From CBDFGT01 sp965247225 (GTDB lineage: Bacteria; Pseudomonadota; Alphaproteobacteria; Rhizobiales; Rhizobiaceae): a DNA stretch of 64,000 nt. Numbering within the stretch: the first letter of the stretch is position 1; each line of letters begins with the position of its first letter. The stretch covers positions 1 through 64,000 of the forward strand of contig CBDFGT010000040.1 of the NCBI GenBank assembly GCA_965247225.1. Reading direction: 5' to 3'. The notes under the pieces were generated by a model. It had not been told where the DNA came from. It did no database searches and saw only the letters and a program-made list of their open reading frames with translations. Position numbers and translations under genes: made by a program. Shown here piece by piece: positions 33,874-43,872 of the stretch.

Positions 33874-36330
33874 TCAGGCCCGTTCGACAAAGCCGTCGAG
33901 CACCCGCTTCTGCCCGGCCCGGTCAAAGTCGATGGTAAGCTTGTTGCCCTCGATCGAGGCGACATTGCCATTGCCGAACTTGATGTGAAACACCCGGTCG
34001 CCGATGGAAAAGGCCGAGGGCGTGTCTGTCTTCGATTTGGCTACCAGCTCGCCCTCGATCATGCGCGCCTTCGGGCCGCTTTCGCCATAACCGATGCGCT
34101 CGACAGACACACCGGAACGGTTGCCCCAGTTCTGCTTTGTGGCGTCTGTCGCGTTGGCCTGCGCCCGTTTCCAGCCCGGTGTCGCATAGCTGTTGGCAAA
34201 CGGTTCCCGGCTGTCAAAGCGTGATGGACCGCCGCGCCCGTAAGAACCGTAGGAACTGTCACCGGCCGCCACGTCCACATGGTCCGGGTGCAATTCATCA
34301 ACAAAACGCGAGTGGACTGTCGATTGCCACAGCCCGCGAATACGCCGGTTGGAAACAAACCAGATATGGCAGCGGCGCTTGGCACGGGTAATGCCGACAT
34401 AGGCCAGCCGCCGCTCTTCTTCCAGTCCGGAGCGGCCGCCTTCATCCAGTGCGCGTTGATGCGGAAACAGCCCTTCCTCCCAGCCGGGCAGGAACACGGT
34501 TTCAAATTCCAGGCCTTTTGACGAATGCAGCGTCATGATCGACACGGCGTCCAGATCCTCATTCTGTTCCGCATCCATCACCAGGGACACATGTTCCAGA
34601 AAACCGCGCATGGATTCGAAGGTCTCCATGGAACGCACAAGCTCTTTCAGGTTTTCCAGACGGCCCGGCGCATCGGCGGACTTGTCGGCCTGCCACATGG
34701 CCGTATAGCCGCTTTCATCGAGAATCTGCTCGGCCAGTTCGGTATGCGGCGTGTTTTCCAGAAGGTTCTGCCAGCGGCGAAAATTCATCACCACATCAAA
34801 CAGCGATTTGCGCGCCTTGGGCTTCAGCTCTTCCGTGTCCATCATGTCGCCAGCGGCCTGCAACATCGGAATGTCACGGGCGCGGGCATAATCATGCAGG
34901 GCCCGCACGGTCGTATCGCCCAGACCACGCTTGGGTGTGTTGATGATCCGTTCAAAGGCCAGATCATCGGCAGGCTGGCAGACCAGCCGGAAATAGGCCA
35001 TGGCATCGCGGATTTCAGCCCGCTCGTAAAAGCGCGGGCCGCCGATGACCCGGTAGTTGATCCCCAGCGTCACAAACCGGTCTTCAAACTCGCGCATCTG
35101 GAAGGAGGCCCGCACCAGAATGGCCATATCGTTGAGCGCGTGCTTGCCTCGGTGCAACTGCTCGATTTCCTCGCCCACAGCGCGGGCTTCCTCTTCCGAA
35201 TCCCAGCCCGAATGCACCACGACCTTCACATCATCCGCATCCACCCGGTCGGTAAACAGCGTCTTGCCCAGCCGCCCCTCATTATGGGCGATCAGATGCG
35301 CGGCAGCGCCCAGAATATGCTGGGTGGAGCGATAATTGCGCTCCAGCTTGATGATTTTCGCACCCGGAAAATCCTTGTCGAACCGCAGGATATTGTCCAC
35401 TTCCGCGCCGCGCCAGCCATAGATCGACTGGTCATCATCCCCGACACAACAGATATTGACCGGCTGACCCTGTGGCCGCTGCGCCAGAAGCCGCAGCCAC
35501 AGATATTGCGCCGTGTTGGTGTCCTGATACTCGTCCACCAGAATATAGCGAAATTTCTGGTGATAGTCCCGCAGCACATCCGGGTTGGCGCGGAACATGC
35601 GGATGGGATGCAGAAGCAGGTCACCGAAATCACAGGCATTCAATGTTTTCAGACGCGCCTGGTAGGCCGCGTAAAGTTCCCGGCCCTTGCCATTGGCAAA
35701 GGCCCGCGCATCGCCCTCGGCAATATCGGCAGGTCCAAGGCCCTTGTTCTTCCAGCCATCCATCATCAGGGCAAATTGCCGCGCCGGCCAGCGCTTGTCG
35801 TCCAGACCTTCCGCCTGGATCAGTTGCTTGATCAGCCGGATCACATCATCGGTGTCGAGAATGGTAAAATCACTGCGCAGCCCCACCAGCTCGGCATGAC
35901 GCCGCAGGATTTTCACACCGATGGAGTGAAATGTGCCAAGCCAGGGCATGCCTTCCACAGCGCCGCCCACCAGCATGCCGATGCGCTGTTTCATCTCCCG
36001 CGCCGCCTTGTTGGTAAAGGTCACTGCCAGGATTTGGCCGGGAAAGGCCCTGCCCGTCTGTATGATATGGGCAATGCGCGTGGTCAGCACCCGGGTCTTG
36101 CCGGTGCCGGCCCCTGCCAGCACCAGAACCGGGCCATCAACAGTTTCAACAGCCAGAGCCTGCTCGGGATTGAGACCGGAGAGATAGTCCGGTTTTGAGC
36201 CGTGCATCCGGTTGCCGTCGCGTGCAGCCATCGCACGCGCGGCAATACCGCCGCCGGCAGGTGCAGGATGTTGCGGGCGTGGTACCGGTTCTTCGTCGAA
36301 GAACGGAATATCATCATTTCTGTGGTCCAT
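33874..36330 (-). CDS. uvrD: UvrD/PcrA-type ATP-dependent DNA helicase
   Basis: An SF1A helicase for nucleotide-excision and mismatch repair. All helicase motifs are present: LNPEQALAVETVDGPVLVLAGAGTGKTRVLTTRI (Q motif and Walker A), ILAVTFTNKAAREMKQRI, FTILDTDD, ILVDEYQDTNTAQYLWL (Walker B), CCVGDDDQSIYGWRGAEV, LERNYRSTQHIL, GDTTVRALHDYARA, VSIMTLHSSKGLEFETVFLPGWEEGLFPH, and RRLAYVGITRAKRR. The C-terminus has the basic UvrD tail (DRVFHIKFGNGNVASIEGNKLTIDF). ATG 36330 gives 818 residues; upstream in-frame codons exist but do not resemble the family. Confidence 0.95.
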   Translation of the reverse strand: MDHRNDDIPFFDEEPVPRPQHPAPAGGGIAARAMAARDGNRMHGSKPDYLSGLNPEQALAVETVDGPVLVLAGAGTGKTRVLTTRIAHIIQTGRAFPGQILAVTFTNKAAREMKQRIGMLVGGAVEGMPWLGTFHSIGVKILRRHAELVGLRSDFTILDTDDVIRLIKQLIQAEGLDDKRWPARQFALMMDGWKNKGLGPADIAEGDARAFANGKGRELYAAYQARLKTLNACDFGDLLLHPIRMFRANPDVLRDYHQKFRYILVDEYQDTNTAQYLWLRLLAQRPQGQPVNICCVGDDDQSIYGWRGAEVDNILRFDKDFPGAKIIKLERNYRSTQHILGAAAHLIAHNEGRLGKTLFTDRVDADDVKVVVHSGWDSEEEARAVGEEIEQLHRGKHALNDMAILVRASFQMREFEDRFVTLGINYRVIGGPRFYERAEIRDAMAYFRLVCQPADDLAFERIINTPKRGLGDTTVRALHDYARARDIPMLQAAGDMMDTEELKPKARKSLFDVVMNFRRWQNLLENTPHTELAEQILDESGYTAMWQADKSADAPGRLENLKELVRSMETFESMRGFLEHVSLVMDAEQNEDLDAVSIMTLHSSKGLEFETVFLPGWEEGLFPHQRALDEGGRSGLEEERRLAYVGITRAKRRCHIWFVSNRRIRGLWQSTVHSRFVDELHPDHVDVAAGDSSYGSYGRGGPSRFDSREPFANSYATPGWKRAQANATDATKQNWGNRSGVSVERIGYGESGPKARMIEGELVAKSKTDTPSAFSIGDRVFHIKFGNGNVASIEGNKLTIDFDRAGQKRVLDGFVERA

Positions 36331-36569
36331 GGCGCTCAATGTAGTGATTCGGTACCGAAAGGCAAAACACCAGTGCGGATATTCCGGCTGCTGCCATTGT
36401 TTTTCCCATCTTTCGGAATAGATAATTTTGCAAAGCGTGGCCATCTCCACAAACCGGAAACAATTCCTGTGTAATTCCACCTGGTCTTCGCTTGCAGCAG
36501 GGCTGATTTTGCCCGGGCGAAACATATTGCAGACCGATAGACCAGACCATTCATTTTCAGGGAGCATTT

Positions 36570-37763
36570 ATGCGGATTTGGAAACAGGCGATCAGCATCG
36601 TCATCATTCTGGTTGCAGGCGTGGCACTCAGCATCAGGTTCATACCGCAAGCCGATGCTTTCGCCGCAAAAGCAGGGGTTCCCCAAAACATTGTCGCAGC
36701 TATTGCGCCGTCCTCCGCCGCACCGGAAAACACGCAAGCCCAGGGTCAGGGTCAGGCCAAAACCGGAGATCCGGGCCAGGGCAAGGGACAGGGTCGCCAG
36801 CGCGGCGGCAACCGTGCCACGCCGCTGGTCGTGGTGTCGCAGGTCAGAACCGGCGTTACCAATGACAGCCTGACCACCATAGGCACGGCGCAGTCCATTC
36901 GCTCCGTCTCGGTCACCCCCTCCATGTCGGGCCGGCTGGCAGAACTGAATGTCAGGGCAGGTGACAAGGTCAAGACCGGAACGGTGATTGCACGGCTGGA
37001 AGATACCGGTGAACAGATAGCGCTGGATACCGCCAGACTTGGCCTGTCCGATGCGGAGGAAAAGCTCGCCCGTCTGGAAAAAGTCACCCAGACGGTTTCC
37101 GAGCAGGCGCTGGAGGAAGCGCGCTCGAAGGCCAGTGCGGCAAGGCTGGCCGTTGAGCAGGCCGATCTCAAGCTGCGCCAGTTGCAGATCGTGGCCCCCA
37201 TCGATGGCACGGCCGGTCTGGTGCCGGTCTCGGTGGGTGACAATGTCACGAACACCACGGCCATCGTCAGCCTGGATGACCGTTCGGAAATGCTCGTGGA
37301 ATTTCGTGCACCGGAACGCTTTGTCACCGGGCTGAAACTCGGCATGCCCGTCAGCCTTTCGGAAATAGGCAACGGGGCTGCGGCCCTGTCAGGCACAATC
37401 AGTGCCCTGGACAACCAGCTCGACACGGCCAGCCGCACCATTCGTGTTCAGGCCGAGGTTGAAAACAGGGCAGACACCTTGCGGGCTGGCATGGCGCTGG
37501 AAGTCAGTGTCGCTTTCCCGGGTGACAGCTATGCATCGGTGGACCCGCTGGCTGTGCAATGGGATTCAAGCGGTGCCTTCGTCTACAAGGTTGTGGATGA
37601 CAAGTCCGTGCGCACCGGTGTTCGCCTCGTGGACCGCCGGTCTGACATGGTGCTGGTGGATGGTCCACTGTCTGAAGGCGATGCGGTGATTGTCGAGGGT
37701 GTTCAGCGGACGCGCAATGGCGGTGCCGTCAAGGTGCGTGGCGCTTCGGAGGTCAAGGGATGA
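36570..37763 (+). CDS. RND efflux periplasmic adaptor (MFP)
   Basis: A periplasmic membrane-fusion protein linking an RND pump to an outer-membrane channel. N-terminal membrane anchor (residues about 5-25). A low-complexity Gln/Gly/Arg linker is at about 52-85. The lipoyl/hairpin part comes next (SVTPSMSGRLAELNVRAGDKVKTGTVIARLEDTGEQIALD, a coiled hairpin about 145-210), then the barrel and membrane-proximal domains (IVAPIDGTAGLVPVSVGDNVTNTTAIVSLDD, RADTLRAGMALEVSV). ATG 36570 follows AGGGAG. It overlaps the pump gene by four bases. No outer-membrane TolC-type gene is in the operon. Confidence 0.92.
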   Translation: MRIWKQAISIVIILVAGVALSIRFIPQADAFAAKAGVPQNIVAAIAPSSAAPENTQAQGQGQAKTGDPGQGKGQGRQRGGNRATPLVVVSQVRTGVTNDSLTTIGTAQSIRSVSVTPSMSGRLAELNVRAGDKVKTGTVIARLEDTGEQIALDTARLGLSDAEEKLARLEKVTQTVSEQALEEARSKASAARLAVEQADLKLRQLQIVAPIDGTAGLVPVSVGDNVTNTTAIVSLDDRSEMLVEFRAPERFVTGLKLGMPVSLSEIGNGAAALSGTISALDNQLDTASRTIRVQAEVENRADTLRAGMALEVSVAFPGDSYASVDPLAVQWDSSGAFVYKVVDDKSVRTGVRLVDRRSDMVLVDGPLSEGDAVIVEGVQRTRNGGAVKVRGASEVKG

Positions 37764-40700
37764 ACCAGGAAAACACGCCAGCATCGCCTGGCCCTTCTTC
37801 ACATGACAGCGGCGGCTTTACATCCACTTTTGTGCGTCGTCCCGTTCTGGCGCTGGTTTTGAATTCGCTCATCATTGTGGCGGGTATTGCCGCGCTGTTT
37901 GCCGTTGACGTGCGGGAGCTGCCCAGTATCTCCAGCCCGGTTCTGACCGTGCGCACCACGCTGACAGGCGCAGCCCCGGAAACGGTTGACCAGCAGGTCA
38001 CAGCGGTCATAGAAGGCGCTGTTGCCCGCGTCACCGGCCTGACCAACCTGTCGTCAAGCTCATCCTTCGGCTCCAGCCGTGTCCGTCTGGAATTTTCGGA
38101 CAAGACCAATATCACTGTTGCATCATCCGATGTCCGCGATGCCATCAGCCGTGTTCTGAACACACTTCCCGATGGTGCCGAGGAACCGGTCATCATCAAG
38201 TCAGACCCGGACAGCCAGCCCATCATCCGTCTCGCCGTCACATCGGACACAAGCTCGCTGGAACAGCTGACACAGCTTGTGGAAGACAGCATTATTGACC
38301 CGCTGGCAGCCGTTGATGGCGTGGCCGATGTCGAGACCTATGGCGAACAGACAGAGATTTTCCGGGTGGATATCAACCAGATGAAGCTGGCCAGATACGG
38401 GCTCACCCCGTCCGATCTGGTCGCCTCCATCAATGCGGCCAATTCCGAATTGCCAGCAGGCTCACTCACCTCCTCCTCCCAGGACATTCTGGTGCGCGCC
38501 TCCACCAGCAGCCTGACGGCCGAAGCGCTGGAAAATGTGATCATTGCCAAAAATGTAAGGCTGGCCGATGTCGCAACTGTCAGCCTGGGACCGGACATTG
38601 CCTCCACCACCCTGCGCTCGAATGGCAAAACCGGTATCGGCCTTGGCATTATCCGCCAGGCACAGTCCAACACGCTCAGTATTTCCAATGGTGTCCATGC
38701 CGTGGTTGAAAAGCTGAAGACATCCCTGCCGCCCGGCACCGAACTGCGCATCACCAGTGACGATGCCACGTTCATCAGCGCCTCCCTGCATGAGGTTGTC
38801 AGTTCCCTGGTATTGGCCATCGTCATTGTGGTTGCCATTATCTACCTGTTTCTGGGAAGCCTGCGTGCCACGCTCATTCCGGCCATTACCATTCCGGTAG
38901 CCCTCATCGGCACACTGGCCGCCATTTACATGGTAGGGTTCTCGGTCAACATTCTCACCCTTCTGGCCATTGTTCTGGCCACCGGCATGGTGGTGGATGA
39001 TGCCATTGTGGTTCTGGAAAATATCATGCGCCGCCGCGCCGGGGGCATGGGGCGCAAGGCCGCTGCCGTCATCGGCACAAAGCAGGTGTTTTTTGCGGTC
39101 ATTGCCACAACAGCAACGCTTGCCGCCGTGTTTGTCCCGATTTCCTTCATGCCGGGCCAGACCGGCGGCCTGTTTAAAGAGTTCGGGTTTGTGCTGGCCT
39201 TTTCGGTCACGCTGTCATCGCTTGTGGCACTGACCCTGTGCCCGATGCTGGCCTCGCAAATCCTGCCGCCAAACGACACAAAGGTGCCAATGCTGACAAA
39301 GCTTATGACGCCTGTGGGTCATATGTTTTCAAACATTTACCGAAAGACTCTCGGCATTTGCATCAATGCGCCTGCTGTCGTCATCACCGTCAGCCTGCTG
39401 ATATGCCTGGCCGCAGCGGGCGGCTTTGCCAGTCTGAAACAGGAACTGGTGCCAACGGAAGATCGTGCATCCGTTCTTCTGCGCATTTCCACAGCGCAAG
39501 GGGCAAGCCTTGATTTTACCCGCGACCAGATCCTCAAGGTTGAGGAACATCTGGCACCGTTCATCGACAGTGGCGAGATAGAAAACATGTATTCCATTGT
39601 CGGCAACGGTGCTTCCAACAGCGGTATCATGGTTCTGACACTGGCTCCCTGGGACAAGCGGATACGCTCGCAAAGCGCCATTGTTGACGACATGAATGCC
39701 TCGCTCGACTCTATTCCGGCCATCCGGGCAGTCGCCTTGCAGCCCAACAGTCTTGGCATTCGCGGCTCGGGCAACGGTTTGCAGATTGCAGTCCTTGGCT
39801 ATGATTACAACATCTTGCAGCAGACAGCACTGAATATCCGCGACGCGCTGGACAAAACCGGCTCGTTTCAAAATGTGCGCCTGAATGCAGAACCGAACCA
39901 GCCGCAGCTCTCCCTGTCCATTGATCCGGTCAGGGCGTCCGACCTTGGCATCAACACCACCGGCCTTGCAGTGGCCATGCAATCCATGCTCGATGGTCGA
40001 AAAATTGGAGAAATCTTCGTCGACGGGCGTTCGCTGCCGGTCAAACTCCTGTCAACCACGACGCCCGTGAATGATCCGTCTGATCTGGAACACCTGTTTG
40101 TCAAAGGTGCCAACGGCACCATGCTGCCGCTGTCCACCATTGCCACGATCACGGAAGAGGCCGTAACCCCAAGTCTGGACCGTGAAAGCCAGATGCGGGC
40201 CGTCAGCCTTTCGGCAGGGCTGAACGATGGCGTCACCCTGGGTGCAGCCCTCGATATTGCCAATGAGGTTGCAACGCCGCTGCTGCCGCCCTCCTACCGG
40301 ATGATCCCGATTGGCGAGGCCGCAGCGCTCGGATCCAACACAGGTGGCCTTGCGCAGACCTTCGCCTTCGCCCTGATCATCATTTTTCTGGTTCTGGCGG
40401 CACAGTTTGAAAGCTTTGTCAGCGCTGTTGTGATCATGACCACAGTTCCGCTGGGTCTGGCCTGCGCCATATTTGCCATGCTTGCGACAGGCGGCACACT
40501 GAATGTCTACAGCCAGATCGGCCTTGTCATGCTGGTGGGGATCATGGCCAAGAACGGCATTCTGATTGTCGAGTTTGCCAATCAGCTGCGCGATGAAGGA
40601 CAATCCGTGCGTGAGGCGATTGTCAATGCCAGTGCGCAACGCCTGCGCCCCGTTGCCATGACCATGATTGCCACCATTCTGGGCGGTGTGCCTCTGGTGC

Positions 40701-40915
40701 TGGCCCATGGTGCCGGTGCGGAATCGCGCATTGCCCTTGGCTGGGTCGTCGTCGGCGGGCTGGGTCTTGCCACGCTGGTCACCTTGTATATTACCCCGGT
40801 GGCCTATCTGCTTCTGGCGCGCTTCTCCAAACCGCATGCGCAAAAGGCAGGTGCCCTGCAGCAGGAACTGGCCCATGCCCATGGCATCCAGACCTCCGCC
40901 GAACCGGCGGAGTGA
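37760..40915 (+). CDS. RND efflux pump (AcrB/MdtB-type, proton antiporter)
   Basis: An inner-membrane RND transporter of 1,051 residues, twelve membrane helices with two large periplasmic loops. Visible signatures: FVRRPVLALVLNSLIIVAGIAAL at the start; ASSDVRDAISRVLNTLP and DPDSQPIIRLAV in the porter domain; GMVVDDAIVVLENIMRRR (the two proton-relay Asp in TM4); SFMPGQTGGLFKEFGFVLAFSV; and MVGIMAKNGILIVEFANQLRDEG (Lys in TM10). The adaptor gene precedes it with overlap, so they form the operon. The substrate is unknown. The last 20 residues are a His/Gln-containing tail. Confidence 0.94.
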   Translation: MNQENTPASPGPSSHDSGGFTSTFVRRPVLALVLNSLIIVAGIAALFAVDVRELPSISSPVLTVRTTLTGAAPETVDQQVTAVIEGAVARVTGLTNLSSSSSFGSSRVRLEFSDKTNITVASSDVRDAISRVLNTLPDGAEEPVIIKSDPDSQPIIRLAVTSDTSSLEQLTQLVEDSIIDPLAAVDGVADVETYGEQTEIFRVDINQMKLARYGLTPSDLVASINAANSELPAGSLTSSSQDILVRASTSSLTAEALENVIIAKNVRLADVATVSLGPDIASTTLRSNGKTGIGLGIIRQAQSNTLSISNGVHAVVEKLKTSLPPGTELRITSDDATFISASLHEVVSSLVLAIVIVVAIIYLFLGSLRATLIPAITIPVALIGTLAAIYMVGFSVNILTLLAIVLATGMVVDDAIVVLENIMRRRAGGMGRKAAAVIGTKQVFFAVIATTATLAAVFVPISFMPGQTGGLFKEFGFVLAFSVTLSSLVALTLCPMLASQILPPNDTKVPMLTKLMTPVGHMFSNIYRKTLGICINAPAVVITVSLLICLAAAGGFASLKQELVPTEDRASVLLRISTAQGASLDFTRDQILKVEEHLAPFIDSGEIENMYSIVGNGASNSGIMVLTLAPWDKRIRSQSAIVDDMNASLDSIPAIRAVALQPNSLGIRGSGNGLQIAVLGYDYNILQQTALNIRDALDKTGSFQNVRLNAEPNQPQLSLSIDPVRASDLGINTTGLAVAMQSMLDGRKIGEIFVDGRSLPVKLLSTTTPVNDPSDLEHLFVKGANGTMLPLSTIATITEEAVTPSLDRESQMRAVSLSAGLNDGVTLGAALDIANEVATPLLPPSYRMIPIGEAAALGSNTGGLAQTFAFALIIIFLVLAAQFESFVSAVVIMTTVPLGLACAIFAMLATGGTLNVYSQIGLVMLVGIMAKNGILIVEFANQLRDEGQSVREAIVNASAQRLRPVAMTMIATILGGVPLVLAHGAGAESRIALGWVVVGGLGLATLVTLYITPVAYLLLARFSKPHAQKAGALQQELAHAHGIQTSAEPAE

Positions 40916-41026
40916 GAATTCCGGTGATCATGCCTGTTTTGAAAGTCATTGCCGGACTTGCGCCTTGATCCGCGGCACATCGAACTCTATCTGTTGCTGA
41001 CCAAGTGATTTCAGGAGCATGCCATC

Positions 41027-43120
41027 TTGCCGATTTTCAACACCCTGCCGCCCGCCCCCGTTGCCGCCAGAATTCCCGTTTCCGACACGCGGCATGGCAT
41101 CACAAGGACGGATGATTACGCCTGGATGCGCGACGAAAACTGGCAGGCCATGTTCAGGGATCCTTCCATTCTGAAACCGGAAATCCGCGCCCATCTGGAG
41201 GCTGAAAACACCTATATGCAGGCCGCCATGGGCGATACGGACGCCCTGCAAAAGCAGCTCTTTGCCGAAATGAAAGGCCGCATCAAGGAAGACGACAGTT
41301 CCGTACCCATGAAGGATGGCCCCTTTGCCTATGGCACGATGTATGTCACCGGCGGTGAGCATGCCAGATATTTCCGCCAGCCGCGCGATGGCGGCCCCCG
41401 CGAGATCCTGCTCGACGGCGACGCAGAGGCCGCAGGCAAGCCCTATTTCCGCATGACCGGCATTGACCATTCCTCCGATCATGCCCGTGGCATCTGGGGC
41501 TATGATGACAAGGGATCGGAATATTTTACGCTGCGGGTGCGCGACCTTGCAACGGGCGAGGATCTGGACGACCGGATTGAAAATACCGGCGGCGGTGCCT
41601 GCTGGGCACCGGATGCGAAGAGTTTCTTCTATACCGAGCAGGACGAGAACCATCGCCCGTCCAGGATCTGGCATCATGTGATCGGCACGCCGCAATCTGC
41701 CGACAGGCTGGTGTATGAGGAAAAAGATCCCGGCTTTTTCATGAGTGTCGGCGATTCCCTTCTGCAGGATTTCATCTTCATCAATATCAATGATCATGAC
41801 ACATCCGAATACCGGCTTCTGTCAACCAAAGACCTTGAGGCCGAGCCAAGGATCATGGCGGTGCGCGATCCCGGCCTGCAATATGACCTGACCGAGGGCG
41901 GCGATGTTTTCTACATCCTGACCAATGCCGACGGTGCCAGGGACTTCAAGATCATGCAGACCCCGGTCACAGCGCCGGGCCGGGAAAACTGGACTGATGT
42001 TGTACCGCACATATCGGGCCGTCTGATCATTTCCGTTCTGGCCTACCGGCACCATCTCATCTGGCTGGAGCGCTCGAACGGCCTGCCGCGGATCATGATC
42101 AAGGATCGCGCCACGGGCGAGGAACACGCAATAGCCTTTGATGAGGAAGCCTTCTCGCTCGGCCTTCAGGGATCACTGGAATATGACACGCAGATTGTCC
42201 GCTTCTCCTATTCCTCCATGACCACACCCTCGCAGCTTTATGATTACAACATGGTCACCCGGGAGCGCACACTCCTGAAAACCCAGGAAGTACCGAGCGG
42301 CCACAAGATTTCCGATTATGTCACCCGCCGCATCCAGGCGCCGGCCCATGATGGCGAGCTGGTTCCGGTCACCATTCTCTATCACAGGGATACGAAGCTC
42401 GACGGCACCGCCCCCTGCCTGCTCTATGGCTACGGGGCCTATGGCCATTCCATTCCGGCCTCGTTCAACACCAATGCCCTGTCACTGGCCGACCGCGGTT
42501 TTGTCTATGCCATTGCCCATATCCGTGGCGGCATGGACAAGGGCTACTACTGGTACGAGACCGGAAAACTGGAAGGAAAAATCAACACATTCAAGGACTT
42601 TATTGCGGCAGCGGATTCTCTTGTGGAAGGTGAGTTCACCTCCTTTGACAGGATCGTCGCCCAGGGCGGCTCGGCGGGCGGCATGCTCATGGGGGCCGTG
42701 GTCAATATGGCACCGGAGAAATTTGCGGGGCTGATTGCCGCCGTTCCCTTTGTCGATGTCATGAACACCATGCTCGATGACACATTGCCGCTGACCCCGC
42801 CGGAGTGGCCGGAATGGGGCAACCCGATTGAAAGCAGGGATGATTACCTGCGCATGGCATCCTATTCGCCTTACGACAATGTCAGTGCCCTGCCCTACCC
42901 GCCAATCCTTGCCATTGGCGGACTTACCGATCCGCGCGTCACCTATTGGGAACCGGCCAAATGGGTCGCCAGATTGCGCGCCTTCACCACAGGCGATGCA
43001 CCGATCCTGCTCAAGACCAATATGGGGGCCGGCCATGGCGGCGCATCCGGCCGCTTCCAGAGACTGGAAGAAACTGCCTTTGAATATGCCTTTGCGGTGA
43101 AAGTGGCGGGCAAGATGTGA
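41027..43120 (+). CDS. ptrB: Oligopeptidase B / prolyl oligopeptidase family protease (S9A)
   Basis: A cytoplasmic serine peptidase cutting short peptides. The N-terminal beta-propeller (residues about 60-420) starts DTRHGITRTDDYAWMRDENW. The C-terminal alpha/beta-hydrolase domain has LLYGYGAYGHSIPASFN, IAHIRGGMDKGYYWYE, the nucleophile in VAQGGSAGGMLMGAV, the acid in IGGLTDPRVTYWEPAKWVARLR and the His in NMGAGHGGASGRF. 697 residues. The probable start is TTG 41027, nine bases after AGGAG; the ATG at 41019 is out of frame and much closer to the ribosome-binding site. Confidence 0.9.
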   Translation: MPIFNTLPPAPVAARIPVSDTRHGITRTDDYAWMRDENWQAMFRDPSILKPEIRAHLEAENTYMQAAMGDTDALQKQLFAEMKGRIKEDDSSVPMKDGPFAYGTMYVTGGEHARYFRQPRDGGPREILLDGDAEAAGKPYFRMTGIDHSSDHARGIWGYDDKGSEYFTLRVRDLATGEDLDDRIENTGGGACWAPDAKSFFYTEQDENHRPSRIWHHVIGTPQSADRLVYEEKDPGFFMSVGDSLLQDFIFININDHDTSEYRLLSTKDLEAEPRIMAVRDPGLQYDLTEGGDVFYILTNADGARDFKIMQTPVTAPGRENWTDVVPHISGRLIISVLAYRHHLIWLERSNGLPRIMIKDRATGEEHAIAFDEEAFSLGLQGSLEYDTQIVRFSYSSMTTPSQLYDYNMVTRERTLLKTQEVPSGHKISDYVTRRIQAPAHDGELVPVTILYHRDTKLDGTAPCLLYGYGAYGHSIPASFNTNALSLADRGFVYAIAHIRGGMDKGYYWYETGKLEGKINTFKDFIAAADSLVEGEFTSFDRIVAQGGSAGGMLMGAVVNMAPEKFAGLIAAVPFVDVMNTMLDDTLPLTPPEWPEWGNPIESRDDYLRMASYSPYDNVSALPYPPILAIGGLTDPRVTYWEPAKWVARLRAFTTGDAPILLKTNMGAGHGGASGRFQRLEETAFEYAFAVKVAGKM

Positions 43121-43141
43121 GCCCGCCACAAAGCAGCCCCC

Positions 43142-43787
43142 TCAATGATGATGGTGACCGGTATGCGGGTTCGCAGTCCCCCGGCTCTCATGGAACGATT
43201 GCCGCAGGATCTGGAAGGCTGAGGACAGGAACAGGCCGGACATCAGGCCCGCAAACCATCAGGTCCGGCCAGGCAGACGCCGTTGCCCATACGGCGACGG
43301 CTGCCAGCATGACCGCAACATTGCCGATGGCATCATTGCGCGAGCACAGCCAGACGGATTTGATATTGGCATCGCCATCCTTGTAAGAATAGAGCAGTGC
43401 CACGCTGGCCAGATTGGCCGCCAGAGCCAGAAAGCCGACAGCCCCCATCACCGGCGCTTGCGGCACGCCTCCGGCAAAGACCTGCCACACTGTGGACCCT
43501 GCCACCCAGACCCCCATGGCAAACAGGCTTGCGCCCTTGAGAGCTGCCGCGCCCGAGCGCACTTTCACCGATGTGCCGATGACCGCCAGCGACAGGCCAT
43601 AGGTCATGGCATCGGCAAAGAAATCCAGCGCATCAGCCTGCAAGGCCTGTGAGCCGGACAGATGGCCTGCCGACATTTCCACAAGAAACAGCGTGGCGTT
43701 GATGATGATCACCATCACCAGCCTTTGCTTGTAGGTTTTCGACATACCATCAAAAGGGGCGTGGCTGTGGCCGCAGGAAGCGCTCAT
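43142..43787 (-). pseudogene. Cation-diffusion-facilitator metal transporter, frameshifted near its end
   Basis: An inner-membrane heavy-metal exporter of the CDF type. It starts MSASCGHSHAPFD, an N-terminal Cys/His motif, followed by six helices with FLVEMSAGHLSGSQALQADALDFFADAMTYGLSL (metal-site Asp pair) and SVWLCSRNDAIGNVAVMLAA. Near 43254 the frame changes by one base (TTT versus TT). After correction it ends LMSGLFLSSAFQILRQSFHESRG and HTGHHHH with stop at 43142-43144, as expected. Without correction it would be 18 residues too short and lack the His tail. It is divergent from a MerR regulator and shares its 19-bp-spacer promoter. Confidence 0.8.
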
Positions 43788-43827
43788 GGAAATTGCCTTC
43801 AATGCCTCTTATATTCGTCTGAAAACG

Positions 43828-43858
43828 GGTGTAATCTCTCCAGTCACTGGAGGGTCAA
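43828..43858 (-). promoter_or_regulatory. MerR-type operator-promoter of the CDF gene
   Basis: On the minus strand TTGACC (43858-43853), a 19-base spacer and TACACC (43833-43828). The spacer contains the palindrome CTCCAG-TGA-CTGGAG (43838-43852). The over-long 19-base spacer holding a dyad is the classical MerR-activated promoter geometry. Confidence 0.7.
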
Positions 43859-43872
43859 GAGGTTTTTTCGCG

